NCBI GenBank assembly: GCA_018365815.1
Contig: JAGZJH010000005.1
Coordinates: 18,809 to 82,808 of the forward strand
DNA: 64,000 nt
Direction of reading: 5' to 3'
DNA from: Erysipelotrichaceae bacterium
GTDB taxonomy: Bacteria > Bacillota_I > Bacilli_A > Erysipelotrichales > Coprobacillaceae
A program made the position numbers and the translations under genes. The notes beneath the pieces are model-generated. The model saw nothing but the letters and a program-made list of their open reading frames with translations, had not been told where the DNA came from and did not search any database. Shown here in pieces: positions 1 through 9,286 of the stretch (position 1 is the stretch's first letter; each line of letters starts with the position of its first letter).

Positions 1-104
1 AATAAACGATTAATTTCGCTATCAATTTCTTCTTGTGTGACAGGTTGTCTTTTAACATTGACTTCAATTTCTTTATAATTACCTAATTTAATTACTTTAC
101 TCAT
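1..104 (-). CDS. Trigger-factor-like protein, N-terminal fragment (runs off the window)
   Basis: The minus strand reads ATG at 102-104, preceded by a good ribosome site (AGGAAA, about 111-117), and stays open to base 1, giving about 34 residues that begin MSKVIKLGNYKEIEV. The LGNYK-EI-V start followed by a VTQEEIDSEI stretch resembles the C-terminal (SurA-like) domain of trigger factor or a stand-alone relative, a ribosome-associated or cytosolic folding factor. Only the first residues are present, so full length and a PPIase domain cannot be judged. The 245 bases between it and ald hold its promoter region; no further gene was seen there. Confidence 0.5.
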   Translation of the reverse strand, partial: MSKVIKLGNYKEIEVNVKRQPVTQEEIDSEINRL

Positions 105-349
105 AATAATTTCCTTTCTTTACTAGAATGTCCATATTGTAGCATAAAATGATAGGTAGACGCAATAAATTACACTTTCTATTGTTTAATTTCATTGATT
201 TGTTGTATGAAAAAAGTTATTTAAATTTTAAGTAGACACTTAATGATAAAACAAAAGATTTTAAATCGACTTTATTACAAAGCCCAGAATAAAATTTCTT
301 TTGATTTTAAAATAAGTAAAAACTATTTAAATAACTTTAATTCAATTAG

Positions 350-1459
350 TCATAATAATTCTTTTGGATTCTTATAAGGCATATTTAATGCATTGGCAAC
401 TGCTTGACAAGTCATTTGCCCTTGATAAGTATTTAATCCATTCATAAATCCTTCATCTTCTTTTAAAGCTTCTAAGCCTTGATTAGCTAATTTTAAAATA
501 TAAGGTAACGTCGCATTAGAAAGAGCAATTGTTGAAGTACGAGGAACAGCTCCTGGCATATTAGCCACTGAATAGTGAAGTACGCCATGTTTAACAAACA
601 CCGGATCATCATGGGTAGTCGTGTGATCACAAGTTTCAATACAACCACCTTGATCAATGGCTACATCAACAATCGCACTACCCGGTTTCATTTCCTTTAC
701 CATTTCTTCACTCACCAATTTAGGTGCTTTTGCTCCCGGTACTAATACTGCTCCAATAACTAAATCAGCTTCTTTTAAAGCCACTTTTAAATTATATTCC
801 GTATTATAAATGGTATGAATTGTTCCATTAGAAACATCATCAATATAAGCCATACGTTCAGCGTTAATATCAAATACTTGTACAACTGCCCCTAAACCAC
901 TAGCAATACGTGCAGCATTAAAACCAACAATTCCTCCACCAATAATCACCACATTAGCAGGCATGACGCCTGGAACTCCACCAAGCAAAATCCCATTTCC
1001 ACCATTTGCCTTTTGCAACATATTTGCTCCAATTTGTACAGACATACGTCCTGCCACTTCACTCATCGGCGTTAACAAAGGTAGATTTCCTCGTTTAGAC
1101 GATACTGTTTCATATGCAATCGCAGTTGTTTTAGATTGAATTAAAGCATTTGCAAATGGTTCATTATTTGCAATATGCAAATAAGTAAAAATCATTTGAT
1201 CTTCTCTTAAATATTTATACTCACTTTCTAAATATTCTTTAACTTTAACAATCAAATCTGCTTTTTTAAACACTTCATCAACTTCACAAATCATTGCTCC
1301 GGCTTCTTTATACTCATCATCATAAAAACCACTGCCTACTCCTGCACCTTTTTCAACAAGAACTTCATGTCCAGCTTTAACTAAAGCAAAAGTTCCTGCC
1401 GGTGTTAATGAGACACGATTTTCATTATTTTTTATTTCTTTAGGTATACCAATAATCAT
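350..1459 (-). CDS. ald: Alanine dehydrogenase
   Basis: 369 residues, the normal family length. It catalyses reversible NAD-dependent oxidative deamination of L-alanine to pyruvate and ammonium (EC 1.4.1.1) in the cytosol. The family start MIIGIPKEIKNNENRVSLTP is followed by the catalytic Lys74 and His95, a Rossmann glycine motif GGGIVG at 174-179, and the signature VDVAIDQGG with Asp269. A ribosome site AAAGGAAG precedes the ATG. It is a single gene with no tight partner; purC lies upstream behind its own terminator. All expected catalytic residues are present, so it should be active. This is chromosomal core DNA outside the prophage. Confidence 0.95.
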   Translation of the reverse strand: MIIGIPKEIKNNENRVSLTPAGTFALVKAGHEVLVEKGAGVGSGFYDDEYKEAGAMICEVDEVFKKADLIVKVKEYLESEYKYLREDQMIFTYLHIANNEPFANALIQSKTTAIAYETVSSKRGNLPLLTPMSEVAGRMSVQIGANMLQKANGGNGILLGGVPGVMPANVVIIGGGIVGFNAARIASGLGAVVQVFDINAERMAYIDDVSNGTIHTIYNTEYNLKVALKEADLVIGAVLVPGAKAPKLVSEEMVKEMKPGSAIVDVAIDQGGCIETCDHTTTHDDPVFVKHGVLHYSVANMPGAVPRTSTIALSNATLPYILKLANQGLEALKEDEGFMNGLNTYQGQMTCQAVANALNMPYKNPKELL

Positions 1460-1593
1460 ATTTTCACTTCCTTTACTTGGTTATTATAACACAAATCTTT
1501 TAGAATGATGAGATAAACACACTAAAAGCAAATTTAATATATTTTTCGTTTATTCAAATTATATTTATCAAACTATCATCGTTCTCTAGTCAA

Positions 1594-1632
1594 ATAAAAA
1601 AAGATGAATCATTATCAAAACGGTTCATCTTT
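1594..1632 (-). terminator. Rho-independent terminator of purC
   Basis: A perfect 9-bp stem (AAAGATGAA at 1600-1608 with TTCATCTTT at 1624-1632) is followed on the minus strand by a run of seven T. It lies 13 bases past the purC stop and separates purC from ald. Confidence 0.85.
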
Positions 1633-1644
1633 AAAACATATATA

Positions 1645-2331
1645 TTATCTAATTCTATCAATAATCATTTTAGCACAATCAATTTGATTAGGGATATTTC
1701 CATTTTTATCTTTAACACGCCAAATATCTGGTGTAATTTCATCAGCAACATAAATTTTACCGTTTTCGTCATACCCTACTTCAATTTTAAGATCAATTAA
1801 TTGTAAATCAATCTTAGCAAGTTCTTCTCTTAAAACAGCACCAACTTTTGTTAAAACACCTAAAGCTTCATCATATTGTCCTTCCACTAACATCCCTTTC
1901 ATGATACAAATACGTTCACTAATTAGTGGATCGCCTTGTTCATCATCTTTTAATGTGACTTCTAAATATGGAGGTTCAAATTCGATTCCTTCATCAAGTG
2001 TGAATCTGCGACACATACTTCCCGCAGTATAATAGCGAAGTACAAACTCTAATTTTGGAACTGTAAGATTTCTCACTTCCATTAAATTTTTATCAATATC
2101 AGCTCCAAGATAATGTGTAGGAATTCCATTTTTTTCCATCAATTCAAAAAAGTATTTTGAAACTTCTAACCCAATTTTACCTTTTCCTTCAACACTTCCA
2201 CCTACTGAATTTGATCCGGGATCAAAAACACCATTTTCTCCTGTTGCAGAGTCTTTAAAAAATAAATAAACTTTCCCTGTTTCTTCATCTTTAATTACAT
2301 CTTTTGTTTTTCCACTATAAATTTTTTCCAT
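1645..2331 (-). CDS. purC: Phosphoribosylaminoimidazole-succinocarboxamide synthase (SAICAR synthetase)
   Basis: 228 residues, full length for the short bacterial form. It joins CAIR and aspartate using ATP in step 8 of de novo purine synthesis (EC 6.3.2.6). The family start EKIYSGKTKDV, the KDSATGENGVFDPG loop, the RRFTLDEG segment and the C-terminal ADEITPDIWRVKD stretch are characteristic. The ribosome site AAAGGA precedes the ATG. Here purC stands alone, not within a pur operon, with its own terminator and a dyad in its leader (2357-2385). Chromosomal gene. Confidence 0.94.
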   Translation of the reverse strand: MEKIYSGKTKDVIKDEETGKVYLFFKDSATGENGVFDPGSNSVGGSVEGKGKIGLEVSKYFFELMEKNGIPTHYLGADIDKNLMEVRNLTVPKLEFVLRYYTAGSMCRRFTLDEGIEFEPPYLEVTLKDDEQGDPLISERICIMKGMLVEGQYDEALGVLTKVGAVLREELAKIDLQLIDLKIEVGYDENGKIYVADEITPDIWRVKDKNGNIPNQIDCAKMIIDRIR

Positions 2332-2356
2332 AAAATTTGTCCTTTCATTTTAAAGA

Positions 2357-2385
2357 GTAAACTTTCCTGTTCATATGAAGTTTAC
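2357..2385 (-). promoter_or_regulatory. Dyad in the purC leader
   Basis: A perfect 8-bp inverted repeat, GTAAACTT and AAGTTTAC, separated by 13 bases, lies 26 bases upstream of the purC ATG. A possible promoter (TTGCAC, 16 bases, TAAACT) overlaps it on the minus strand. It could be an operator or a leader hairpin. It does not resemble the known Gram-positive PurR box, so the regulator is unknown. Confidence 0.35.
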
Positions 2386-2599
2386 CACAAAGAAAAAACT
2401 GTGCAATATTTTTTTATCAATTTTTATCGAATTTTAAACTTTTACTTCCCTATTGTATTTACAACAAAGCAATATGTACTAAACTTTATTATTTCAGATT
2501 GAATTTTTATATCATTTATAATCTATAACCTCTTAAATATTTCTAACAATATTGTTTATAACGACGCTTTAAGCCAAAATGTCAAATACATTTTTTTCA

Positions 2600-2923
2600 T
2601 CATTTAACATTTTTTTGATACATGATTTTAGTAATGAAATAACAGATGGTAAAAAACACATAAATAATCACAACACTTAATAGATTAATCGATAGTAAAG
2701 ATTGACTTTGCATTACATTAGCAATAGCCTTGTTTATAACTTTTTGGTCTATTCCAATTTTTACTAAAACACGATAACGATCTTTTTCCTCAAAAGCAGC
2801 ATTATATATTTTCATGAATAAAATACTTCCACTAGCTAAAACAAAAACCATAAATACAAAGAAAGAAACACTAAACAAAATATTAATCCACGAATTTTCA
2901 TTTCGCATTGGATCGATTTTCAC
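2600..2923 (-). pseudogene. Remnant of an FtsX/BceB-type ABC transporter permease
   Basis: About 107 codons from a GTG at 2921-2923, with an in-frame TGA five codons further upstream. There are two hydrophobic segments (about residues 14-36 and 78-98) joined by a charged loop with EEKDRYRVLVKIGI. That loop is typical of the C-terminal end of bacitracin-resistance-type permeases (about 650 residues). Here the rest is missing and the end appears internally deleted, so this is debris and probably not functional. No good ribosome site is seen and no ATP-binding partner is nearby. Confidence 0.6.
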
Positions 2924-3078
2924 TAATCCTACACTTCATATAAATACTGCTGCCCATTGAAAATAAGGCATTTTAGATATATTTCTTGACCATTTTTATA
3001 TCTCTTGATTTATTTTTTACTCTTTTTTTCGTAAAAATACTTCAAAAGTATTTCACGATATAAATTTCAGTGAGTTAT

Positions 3079-3444
3079 TTATTTATTTTTCGGGCCTAAT
3101 TTATATTCTACAAAACCCTCAGCTATTTCTATAAAATCTTGAATTTGATAATCCTTAGTTGCCTGAGGATATTTCTTAGCCAACGCCTTATACTCTTCAA
3201 TAAATGCATATGATGGTTTTTCCTGTGATATTTCATCTGAGATTTCTGAAAGATATACATATTCGTTTTCTGTCATTTCATCTCTCATATATTTCAAGAA
3301 ATCATCAAAGTCTTCATCAGAATTAACGATTAAATCAGTCATTTCTCTCCAAAGTTTTGACATTCTGTAATCATCTTCTCGATCAGCCCATGACATTCTA
3401 TCTTTTTCTGCAATTATATCTTTAAATTTTTCTCTATCAAACAT
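3079..3444 (-). CDS. Small acidic protein of unknown function, downstream of the type III restriction genes
   Basis: 121 residues, highly charged (many D, E, K), with no signal peptide or membrane segment. I do not recognise a family. It lies 106 bases downstream of res on the same strand and may be a third gene of that operon. The ribosome site is weak (AAAGAAAG). The composition (DREKFKDIIAEKDRMSW, then SDEDFDDFLKYM) suggests an all-helical soluble protein. It is intact and lies in host DNA left of the prophage. Possible roles in restriction control or immunity are only a guess from position. Confidence 0.55.
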   Translation of the reverse strand: MFDREKFKDIIAEKDRMSWADREDDYRMSKLWREMTDLIVNSDEDFDDFLKYMRDEMTENEYVYLSEISDEISQEKPSYAFIEEYKALAKKYPQATKDYQIQDFIEIAEGFVEYKLGPKNK

Positions 3445-3550
3445 TTTTACTTTTTTTCTTTCTTTTTAGTAGGTTGTTTTAGATCAGGAAAATAATTGAA
3501 ATCTACGATTTAGCTTTTATTTAGATTTACACATAAGCATAAGCATATAA

Positions 3551-5764
3551 CTAAAACTCATCGTCTAATGCTATCCAATGTTCATCAGACATATCATGTG
3601 CAAATACAGTATTGTTAATATAAAGTCTATTATCTTTATCACGGACAAATCCCCAATGTAATGAGTGTTCTTTTGCATAATACTTGAATGCATTAAATTT
3701 GTTTTCAATCTGCCTATCGATATTCTTATCTTTACCTCTAGCTTCTCCACCTTTGGTTTCTATAATCCAAACTGTGCCATCTTTTTTCATTACTATATAA
3801 TCAGCATAAAATAACCACTGATTTTGAAGTCCATCCATATATACTATAGAGAAATACTGTTGCCCAGTATCTCCATTTTTATAAACCCATTCAATATCAT
3901 CTCTTGTTTCACAATATTGTTCAAACAACATTTCTGAAGTACTACGCACAAGACTAGTTGCGTATCCAGATGTATATTCATGATAGGCATTATTTAAATA
4001 ATCGGTTTCATTCTTTACTCCTGGATCATACTTATAAAAATCTTGTTCAGGTATTCTAAATGTTGATTTTTTAGGACTAAGAACCAGATTGATTTGCTGA
4101 TTCATATTAGCCGCCACTTCACGAAATTCCTCTTTTAGCAAATGCTCATTATTAATTACAAATGCATAAAATTCTTTTGTTTCAAGCGACAATAACTTTT
4201 TATATTTTGAACCACCTTTACGGAAAAGACGCTCTAAAATAGTTTTTACTTTAGCAGTAGTCAAGCCAACGGTACTTTTGATTGCATCTACAGAATGAAG
4301 TAATTCTATACCATGTTTATGAGTATTTACTTGCTTGCGAGTAGTGTAGTAACTCTTACTTTCAGCTATCATATCAGTACGCACGAATTCTCCATGTAAT
4401 GCATGACCAATAATATCATCTCCAAATGTATATCCAGCTCCAGTAAAACGCAATTTATTCTCCGCAACACTTGTAGTTAAATGATATTTATTGACCAAGG
4501 ATTCATATATTTTATTTAATACTTCTCGCTCACCTAAACCATTAAAATCTAAATCTCGCATTTCTTTTTCCAAAGTAAATGTTTTACACTTTTCTTTTAA
4601 AAACAATCTGCGAGTTTCATATGCTTTATCCATATCGGATAATAGTCCTGCTTTATATTTCTCATCAAAAGTATATACATAGCAAAAATCTAATAAGTCA
4701 TCTTCATAATGTTTAGCTTCTGGCATACGACGGATACGCCCAATAGTCTGTATTTCAAAGTTTTCACTCATACCTTCACGAAGTTTAACTAATATTTTAG
4801 CACGAGGACAATCCCACCCAGTACTAATAGCTTGTTTCATAAGAAGGAAAACAGGTATTCCATCATTTTCAGTTAAATTATCTGGTAAATCCTTTTTATC
4901 TTCACTCATCCATTTACTAACCATACCATTGTCATAAGTATAGCCCATTGATTCTAACTTTTGCTCTACTGCAGTTATAGTTTCAGGTTGTCCATTAGGA
5001 AATTGAATCAATACTAGAGGACGAATATTTTTACCAAATTCTTTATACCTATTCGAAATAGCTTTGCGTTTATTATCAGCAAGATCAAGAAGATAATCAT
5101 AATCATCTGTAATTTCAACATTATCTTCTACGCCTTCGTTTACATACAATGCCTTTGTGATAAGACCTGCACTTATTACATCAACTTCATCTATTTCAAA
5201 AAATTCATAACGCTTATTTTCTATTGCAGTAGCACTTACACGGACAATATTTTTAGAAGCAAAGGCATCAATAATAGCTTTTGCCTTAGCCGTATTATTA
5301 GAATGCTCCTCATCAATAATTACTATAAATTCTAAACCTGAACGATGAGCTTCAGCGATACGATCAAATAAATTTTTTCTTTCGCTATCACGAATAGCTG
5401 TATTTCCTTTTTTTGTTACAAGTTCCCAATTTATAAATGTAGTACTACCTGGAATAAATCCACTTAATAAGGCATCGAATAAATTTTGTGTAACTCGACC
5501 TGGAGCGAATTTCACCATCTTTTCTCGACTTTGCTCTTCGAGATTTCCTTTACCAGGGCATAACCATATAAAAGCTGTATTATCACTGATATTTGTTAAA
5601 TATGTATCGATATAATCAATAAGGATGATAGTTTTACCAGCACCAGTAGGTGCTTTCATGATAATCGTCTGCTTACTGTCTGTTTTTGATGTAAGGTCGA
5701 TTAATTTCATAACTGCTTGCTCTTGAAATTCAAACAGTTTAATTGATAATCCTGAGTTTACCAT
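3551..5764 (-). CDS. res: Type III restriction enzyme, Res (helicase-nuclease) subunit
   Basis: 737 residues, somewhat shorter than typical Res proteins. The superfamily 2 helicase core shows Walker A APTGAGKT (38-45), the box DEEH (151-154), the SATA motif III and a motif VI reading QTIGRIRR. Near residue 660 an ADYIV...IIETKGG segment gives a PD-(D/E)XK nuclease signature. Res works only in complex with Mod, cutting DNA after ATP-driven communication between two unmethylated sites. Its ATG overlaps the mod stop by 7 bases, the usual mod-res coupling. Because mod is split by the prophage, Res should be inactive in the lysogen even though its own frame is intact. Confidence 0.88.
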   Translation of the reverse strand: MVNSGLSIKLFEFQEQAVMKLIDLTSKTDSKQTIIMKAPTGAGKTIILIDYIDTYLTNISDNTAFIWLCPGKGNLEEQSREKMVKFAPGRVTQNLFDALLSGFIPGSTTFINWELVTKKGNTAIRDSERKNLFDRIAEAHRSGLEFIVIIDEEHSNNTAKAKAIIDAFASKNIVRVSATAIENKRYEFFEIDEVDVISAGLITKALYVNEGVEDNVEITDDYDYLLDLADNKRKAISNRYKEFGKNIRPLVLIQFPNGQPETITAVEQKLESMGYTYDNGMVSKWMSEDKKDLPDNLTENDGIPVFLLMKQAISTGWDCPRAKILVKLREGMSENFEIQTIGRIRRMPEAKHYEDDLLDFCYVYTFDEKYKAGLLSDMDKAYETRRLFLKEKCKTFTLEKEMRDLDFNGLGEREVLNKIYESLVNKYHLTTSVAENKLRFTGAGYTFGDDIIGHALHGEFVRTDMIAESKSYYTTRKQVNTHKHGIELLHSVDAIKSTVGLTTAKVKTILERLFRKGGSKYKKLLSLETKEFYAFVINNEHLLKEEFREVAANMNQQINLVLSPKKSTFRIPEQDFYKYDPGVKNETDYLNNAYHEYTSGYATSLVRSTSEMLFEQYCETRDDIEWVYKNGDTGQQYFSIVYMDGLQNQWLFYADYIVMKKDGTVWIIETKGGEARGKDKNIDRQIENKFNAFKYYAKEHSLHWGFVRDKDNRLYINNTVFAHDMSDEHWIALDDEF

Positions 5765-7048
5765 GCTTCACCCACCTCCTGTAATTCAAATTTGAAATAG
5801 TCATCAGGAATAATATGTACTTCGACATTTGCAAAAAGAGCATTTTGCTTAGAAGTGAAAAGAACATTTCTTGATACATATAGTGCTTTAATTTCACTAT
5901 ATTCATCCCACTTAAGTTCTAATTCATCAGCATCTTCATCTGTTAATAATATTAAATAGTTACTGCCATCAACTTGAATTACATGTTCAAGCTGAATCAT
6001 CTCTTTAATATGTTTTAAAAGCTCATCAGAAACATCTTCTACATCTTTTGATACAAAGTCAGTACGATAATATTTTAGGTTAGCAGGAATACCTTCTACA
6101 TCACCATATCCGTTAATTACACGCTTTATACGCTCGTAAGTGATTTTTTCACAGATATTATTTTCATTATTTGTACAAAGGATAAACTTACGATTTCCAC
6201 CATCTTCTTGATTAAGTTTTAATACGGCGTGTGCTGTAGTACCAGAGCCGGCGAAGAAGTCTAAAACAACAGATTCTTTAGGAAGATGACATAAAATTTC
6301 CTTTATTAGATTCACTGGTTTAACAGTGTCAAATCCTACTGCTTTATTCATAATTTTATTAAGTTCTTCTTTTCCTGTCTGTGCAGTTCCTACTTCGTCA
6401 GCACGCAAATGAGACCAAAAAGGTGCGAATTTTCTTTTTTCAAGTTCATCTTCGGGATAAACCGCTTTTTTAACAATACCATCTACAATTTCCAACTTTC
6501 CTTGTTCTTCCAACATTCTGGCTGTTTGTTCCCCAATCTGCCATCGCTTTCCTTCTCGTGGCATTTGACCCAATATAGGAAACTTCATAGAATCTCTCTT
6601 GTAATTTCCTGCATCAGATTTTTCAATTATTTCAAATCTACAAGCTCCAAATTTTCCTTTATGCGGATATTTTAAATCAGATTCTATTTCTTTAAGAATA
6701 AACCCATTTCTTCTTTTCTTATCCTTTGCATAACAATAGATTGACTCAACTTTTTTTTGTAATGAAAACCTTGCCATGCCTGCATTTGTAGGCTGAGTAG
6801 TCGATTCCCAAGTTAGTTGTCCAATAAAATTATTTTCTCCAAAAACCTCATCGCAAATCAATTTTAATTGAGCACTTTCATAATCATTAATCGAAATAAA
6901 AATAACACCTTCAGCAACTAGTAATTTTTGAGCAATTTTTAATCGCTCTAGCATAAAAGAAGCCCACTTACTATGTTTATAGCCATCATCATCACCTATC
7001 ATCGTATCATTATAAATAAATGTATTTCCTGTATTATATGGTGGATCT
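5758..7048 (-). pseudogene. mod: Type III DNA methyltransferase Mod, C-terminal 429 codons (cut by prophage)
   Basis: This is the larger half of mod. It begins inside the catalytic motif IV (DPPYNTGN, about 7020-7047 on the minus strand) and continues to the stop overlapping res. The SAM-binding motif FFAGSGT follows downstream, the order DPPY before FxGxG of beta-class N6-adenine/N4-cytosine methylases. The frame runs open into prophage DNA up to an ATG at 7191, but those 48 codons are phage sequence containing a terminator hairpin and are unlike any Mod. The missing 111 codons lie at 62774-63106. Excision at the TCT core restores one 540-codon gene. Confidence 0.9.
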
Positions 7049-7055
7049 GTTACCT
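7040..7055. other. Left attachment site (attL)
   Basis: On the minus strand, host mod sequence GATCCACCATAT (encoding DPPY) meets phage sequence GGTAACA at the shared core AGA (7046-7048). A 2-3 bp core is the hallmark of serine integrases, which exchange at a central dinucleotide; GA is the likely pair here. The exact crossover cannot be placed closer than these three bases. Confidence 0.85.
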
Positions 7056-7074
7056 TTAGGTTATTGATACAATG

Positions 7075-7138
7075 GAACGATTGTACTTTTGAACGATATG
7101 CACAGTGTGCATTTTTGCACACCCCTTTCTTGAACGAT
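7075..7138. repeat. Three GAACGAT repeats and a 15-bp palindrome beside attL
   Basis: The heptamer GAACGAT occurs at 7075-7081, 7091-7097 and 7132-7138, each but the first preceded by T. Two more copies form an inverted pair at the other end of the element (62579-62603). Between them lies a perfect palindrome ATGCACAGTGTGCAT (7098-7112), and TACAAT/ATTGTA flank the first copy. In the circular phage all of these would cluster within about 330 bases around attP, so they are candidate binding sites for a directionality factor or regulator. Confidence 0.6.
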
Positions 7139-7156
7139 GCGGACGCACCTAGACAT

Positions 7157-7188
7157 AAAAAAACACCCAGGTGGTCAAAACCTGAGTG
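7157..7188 (-). terminator. Terminator, second copy of the recombinase terminator
   Basis: Stem CACTCAGG/CCTGGGTG (7164-7171 with 7181-7188) followed on the minus strand by seven T. Both stem arms are identical to those of the terminator after the recombinase gene (11987-12015); only the loop differs. It would block leftward phage transcription from entering mod and res. Confidence 0.8.
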
Positions 7189-7210
7189 CATAAAATAATA
7201 TTACGTTATT

Positions 7211-7242
7211 AAAAAAGACATGTAATCTTCGGATTACATGTC
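7211..7242 (-). terminator. Strong terminator of the 50-residue peptide gene
   Basis: A perfect 11-bp stem (GACATGTAATC, 7217-7227 with 7232-7242) closed by a four-base loop, followed on the minus strand by six T. It lies 33 bases past the stop of the small gene at 7276-7428. Confidence 0.92.
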
Positions 7243-7275
7243 CTGACGTTTGGCTGGTAAGTTAGCAATCAACTA

Positions 7276-7428
7276 TTAGCTGAATTGCATATTCTTACAA
7301 GTGTTAATCGCATGGATTGACACTTCTTTGACATCTGTTGTTGGTAATCTCCAAGCGAAGATGCCAGCTACAGCTGTTACACCAACAGCAGCAGCAAACT
7401 TCCAGTCTATTACAACTGTACAGTTCAT
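7276..7428 (-). CDS. 50-residue hydrophobic peptide of unknown function next to attL
   Basis: ATG at 7426-7428 with an ideal ribosome site (AAAGGAGGT, 6-base spacing), stop at 7276-7278. The peptide starts MNCTVVIDWK, then has one hydrophobic segment (about residues 11-26, rich in A, V, G), a linker RLPTTDVKEVS, and a polar tail ending INTCKNMQFS with a second Cys. It has its own promoter (7496-7524) and a strong terminator, so it is a self-contained unit at the extreme left end of the prophage. I do not recognise the family. A membrane-inserted toxin-like or signalling peptide is possible from its shape, but this is inference. The neighbouring HEPN/DUF262 cassette is transcribed towards it. 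Confidence 0.75.
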   Translation of the reverse strand: MNCTVVIDWKFAAAVGVTAVAGIFAWRLPTTDVKEVSIHAINTCKNMQFS

Positions 7429-7495
7429 ATTGCTACCTCCTTTCCGGAATCACTTCCAAACAATAATGGTAGCTTCTGCTACTATACGTCAGTTC

Positions 7496-7524
7496 ATTTT
7501 ATCACTATTTTAGATAAATTTCAA
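7496..7524 (-). promoter_or_regulatory. Promoter of the 50-residue peptide gene
   Basis: The minus strand reads TTGAAA, a 17-base spacer, then TAAAAT, close to the sigma-A consensus. The predicted leader is about 60 bases and contains a short hairpin (GTAGC/GCTAC) before the ribosome site. Confidence 0.75.
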
Positions 7525-7536
7525 TTTGTTAGAAAA

Positions 7537-9228
7537 TTAAAAAATCTGTATTTCTTCATTTTTGCCATTCAAGTAAGCTACATATACCGGCATATTCTCA
7601 TTTGTAATATAAAACTCATTCTCAGAATATCTTCCTTCCATTGCATTCTCGTATTTTTCAGAAGAAAAATCATCAACTTTAACAAATCTAATTTTTGATT
7701 CTGAGACAGACCCTATAGAGTTATAGATAGTTTTCTCTTGATAATAATGTTTATAGGCTTTAATGGTTTGGGTGTTGTCAAATCTTAAAATGAATTTTTT
7801 AATTCCTCTCGGTAACTCCTGAATATTCTTATATAACCTATCAAAAGTATTATCATCAATACCTAATGACTTTTTATCTGTATTTAAATTGTCACTCATT
7901 TTATAGCCACCAATTAACAAATAAAAAAGTAATATAGTATTATTTCTTATTTTTGTTACAACTGAAAATTCACCAATATTATCTTTATGAAAATGATCGT
8001 TTCTGCAATCTTGAGCATAATTTTTTAGCAATTTATATATCTTTTTTCTTGCATCATCAGATAAATTCCATCCATGCTCATTGTCTTTTAAAAAGTTAAT
8101 CATAGGAGTAAGAGTTATATTAAAGTAATCTTTAAAATCTTCTTTAAAAATTACTTGTTGAGCCATTTTCTTTGGCTTTCTTACTGTAACACCATCTTTA
8201 TACATATGGTCGGGTATTTTGGAACTATTTTTCATAATCCACAAAGTTTCATTTGATGGAAATTCGAGATTAATCTGTATCAGTCTATATATTAGCTGTT
8301 CAATTGCTTTTAAATATCCACATGCGACTGATGTAAAATCAAAATTGTTTTGATTTTTGAAAATTTGATATTGGTATTCTGCGGTTATAAAGCACTTCGC
8401 AAAACTTTCTGAACCTAAAAGTGATTTATATAGACCTCTATCAATAAATCTCTCATCACACACTTTATAATCTTTTTCATCAAAATAAATGTTTTCAAGA
8501 TTAAAATCTTCGTGTTCGTCATTTACCATTAAAAATCTGTCATCTCTATAATTTCTATTATATAAATCTTTATCTACTTCTATTTTAAAGTTAGATAAAT
8601 ATCTTAATGTTAAACGTGGGATTGTATCAAATCCAATATCATCATTAGCATTTTTTACAGCAAGTTTCAATTTGTTAAACACCGTTTCAAAATCCACTTC
8701 TATAAACCAATGTTTGAAAAAATCTTCAAATGATATGATTTGAAAATTAATGTTTTCAATTCTTCTGTCTTTTCTTTCTATATTCCAGTTTATTTGATAA
8801 ATTTCAGAAAGATTATAGTTATTCAATAGTTCATCAATATCATCTTCTAATACAGAAGTATATCGATATCCAATTCTCTTATTATCTTTTTCAATAATAA
8901 ATTCAAAAGGATATATATCTTCGATTGCCTCATTGTTAAATAACACTTCACATTTTTTATTTGGCCAAAGACTATTAATGTCGAACAAGTCAAATAAGCA
9001 CATCAAAGATTGATTAATCAAAGTATCACGAATTTTCCATTCCAACACTCTCTCAAAAAAAGCATATTCATAATATGTATTGTTTGCAGTTTCTAATTGT
9101 TGAAATCCTATAGGTATTTTTCTGTTTTTCCTAAAAAGACCGTTTTCTGCAATAGAATTAATTTCTATTAAAAATTGCTTTACTGATGAATCGATTATTT
9201 TATTAACTTCATCTTGTAATTGGCTCAT
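7537..9228 (-). CDS. HEPN-domain protein, probable ribonuclease effector of a defence cassette
   Basis: 563 residues, no signal peptide. The only clear motif is RNDHFH at 409-414, the R-x4-H signature of HEPN ribonucleases, preceded by a helical segment CGYLKAIEQLIYRL (303-316) of the kind found in HEPN folds. The N-terminal 290 residues are rich in D, E, N and aromatic residues and unrecognised. A ribosome site GGAGGTGA precedes the ATG. It is the last gene of a three-gene unit (XRE regulator, DUF262/HNH protein, this protein), 58 bases after the DUF262 gene. HEPN proteins beside nucleases are common in abortive-infection systems; role inferred from motif and neighbours. Could also be a non-catalytic HEPN. 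Confidence 0.6.
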   Translation of the reverse strand: MSQLQDEVNKIIDSSVKQFLIEINSIAENGLFRKNRKIPIGFQQLETANNTYYEYAFFERVLEWKIRDTLINQSLMCLFDLFDINSLWPNKKCEVLFNNEAIEDIYPFEFIIEKDNKRIGYRYTSVLEDDIDELLNNYNLSEIYQINWNIERKDRRIENINFQIISFEDFFKHWFIEVDFETVFNKLKLAVKNANDDIGFDTIPRLTLRYLSNFKIEVDKDLYNRNYRDDRFLMVNDEHEDFNLENIYFDEKDYKVCDERFIDRGLYKSLLGSESFAKCFITAEYQYQIFKNQNNFDFTSVACGYLKAIEQLIYRLIQINLEFPSNETLWIMKNSSKIPDHMYKDGVTVRKPKKMAQQVIFKEDFKDYFNITLTPMINFLKDNEHGWNLSDDARKKIYKLLKNYAQDCRNDHFHKDNIGEFSVVTKIRNNTILLFYLLIGGYKMSDNLNTDKKSLGIDDNTFDRLYKNIQELPRGIKKFILRFDNTQTIKAYKHYYQEKTIYNSIGSVSESKIRFVKVDDFSSEKYENAMEGRYSENEFYITNENMPVYVAYLNGKNEEIQIF

Positions 9229-9286
9229 TATGACTCACCTCCACAAAAATCGAATAATTTTATCCCTGTTATCAACAAATCATTCA

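Noticed and set aside
213..338. 14-bp perfect inverted repeat (AAAGTTATTTAAAT and complement) downstream of ald
   Set aside because: The arms are 98 bases apart, all A/T, and lack a T run, so they are not a terminator and may be chance in AT-rich DNA.
7049..7191. 48-codon N-terminal extension of the mod C-terminal fragment
   Set aside because: These codons are phage DNA, contain a terminator stem, and the supposed start is within the hairpin, so they are not part of Mod.
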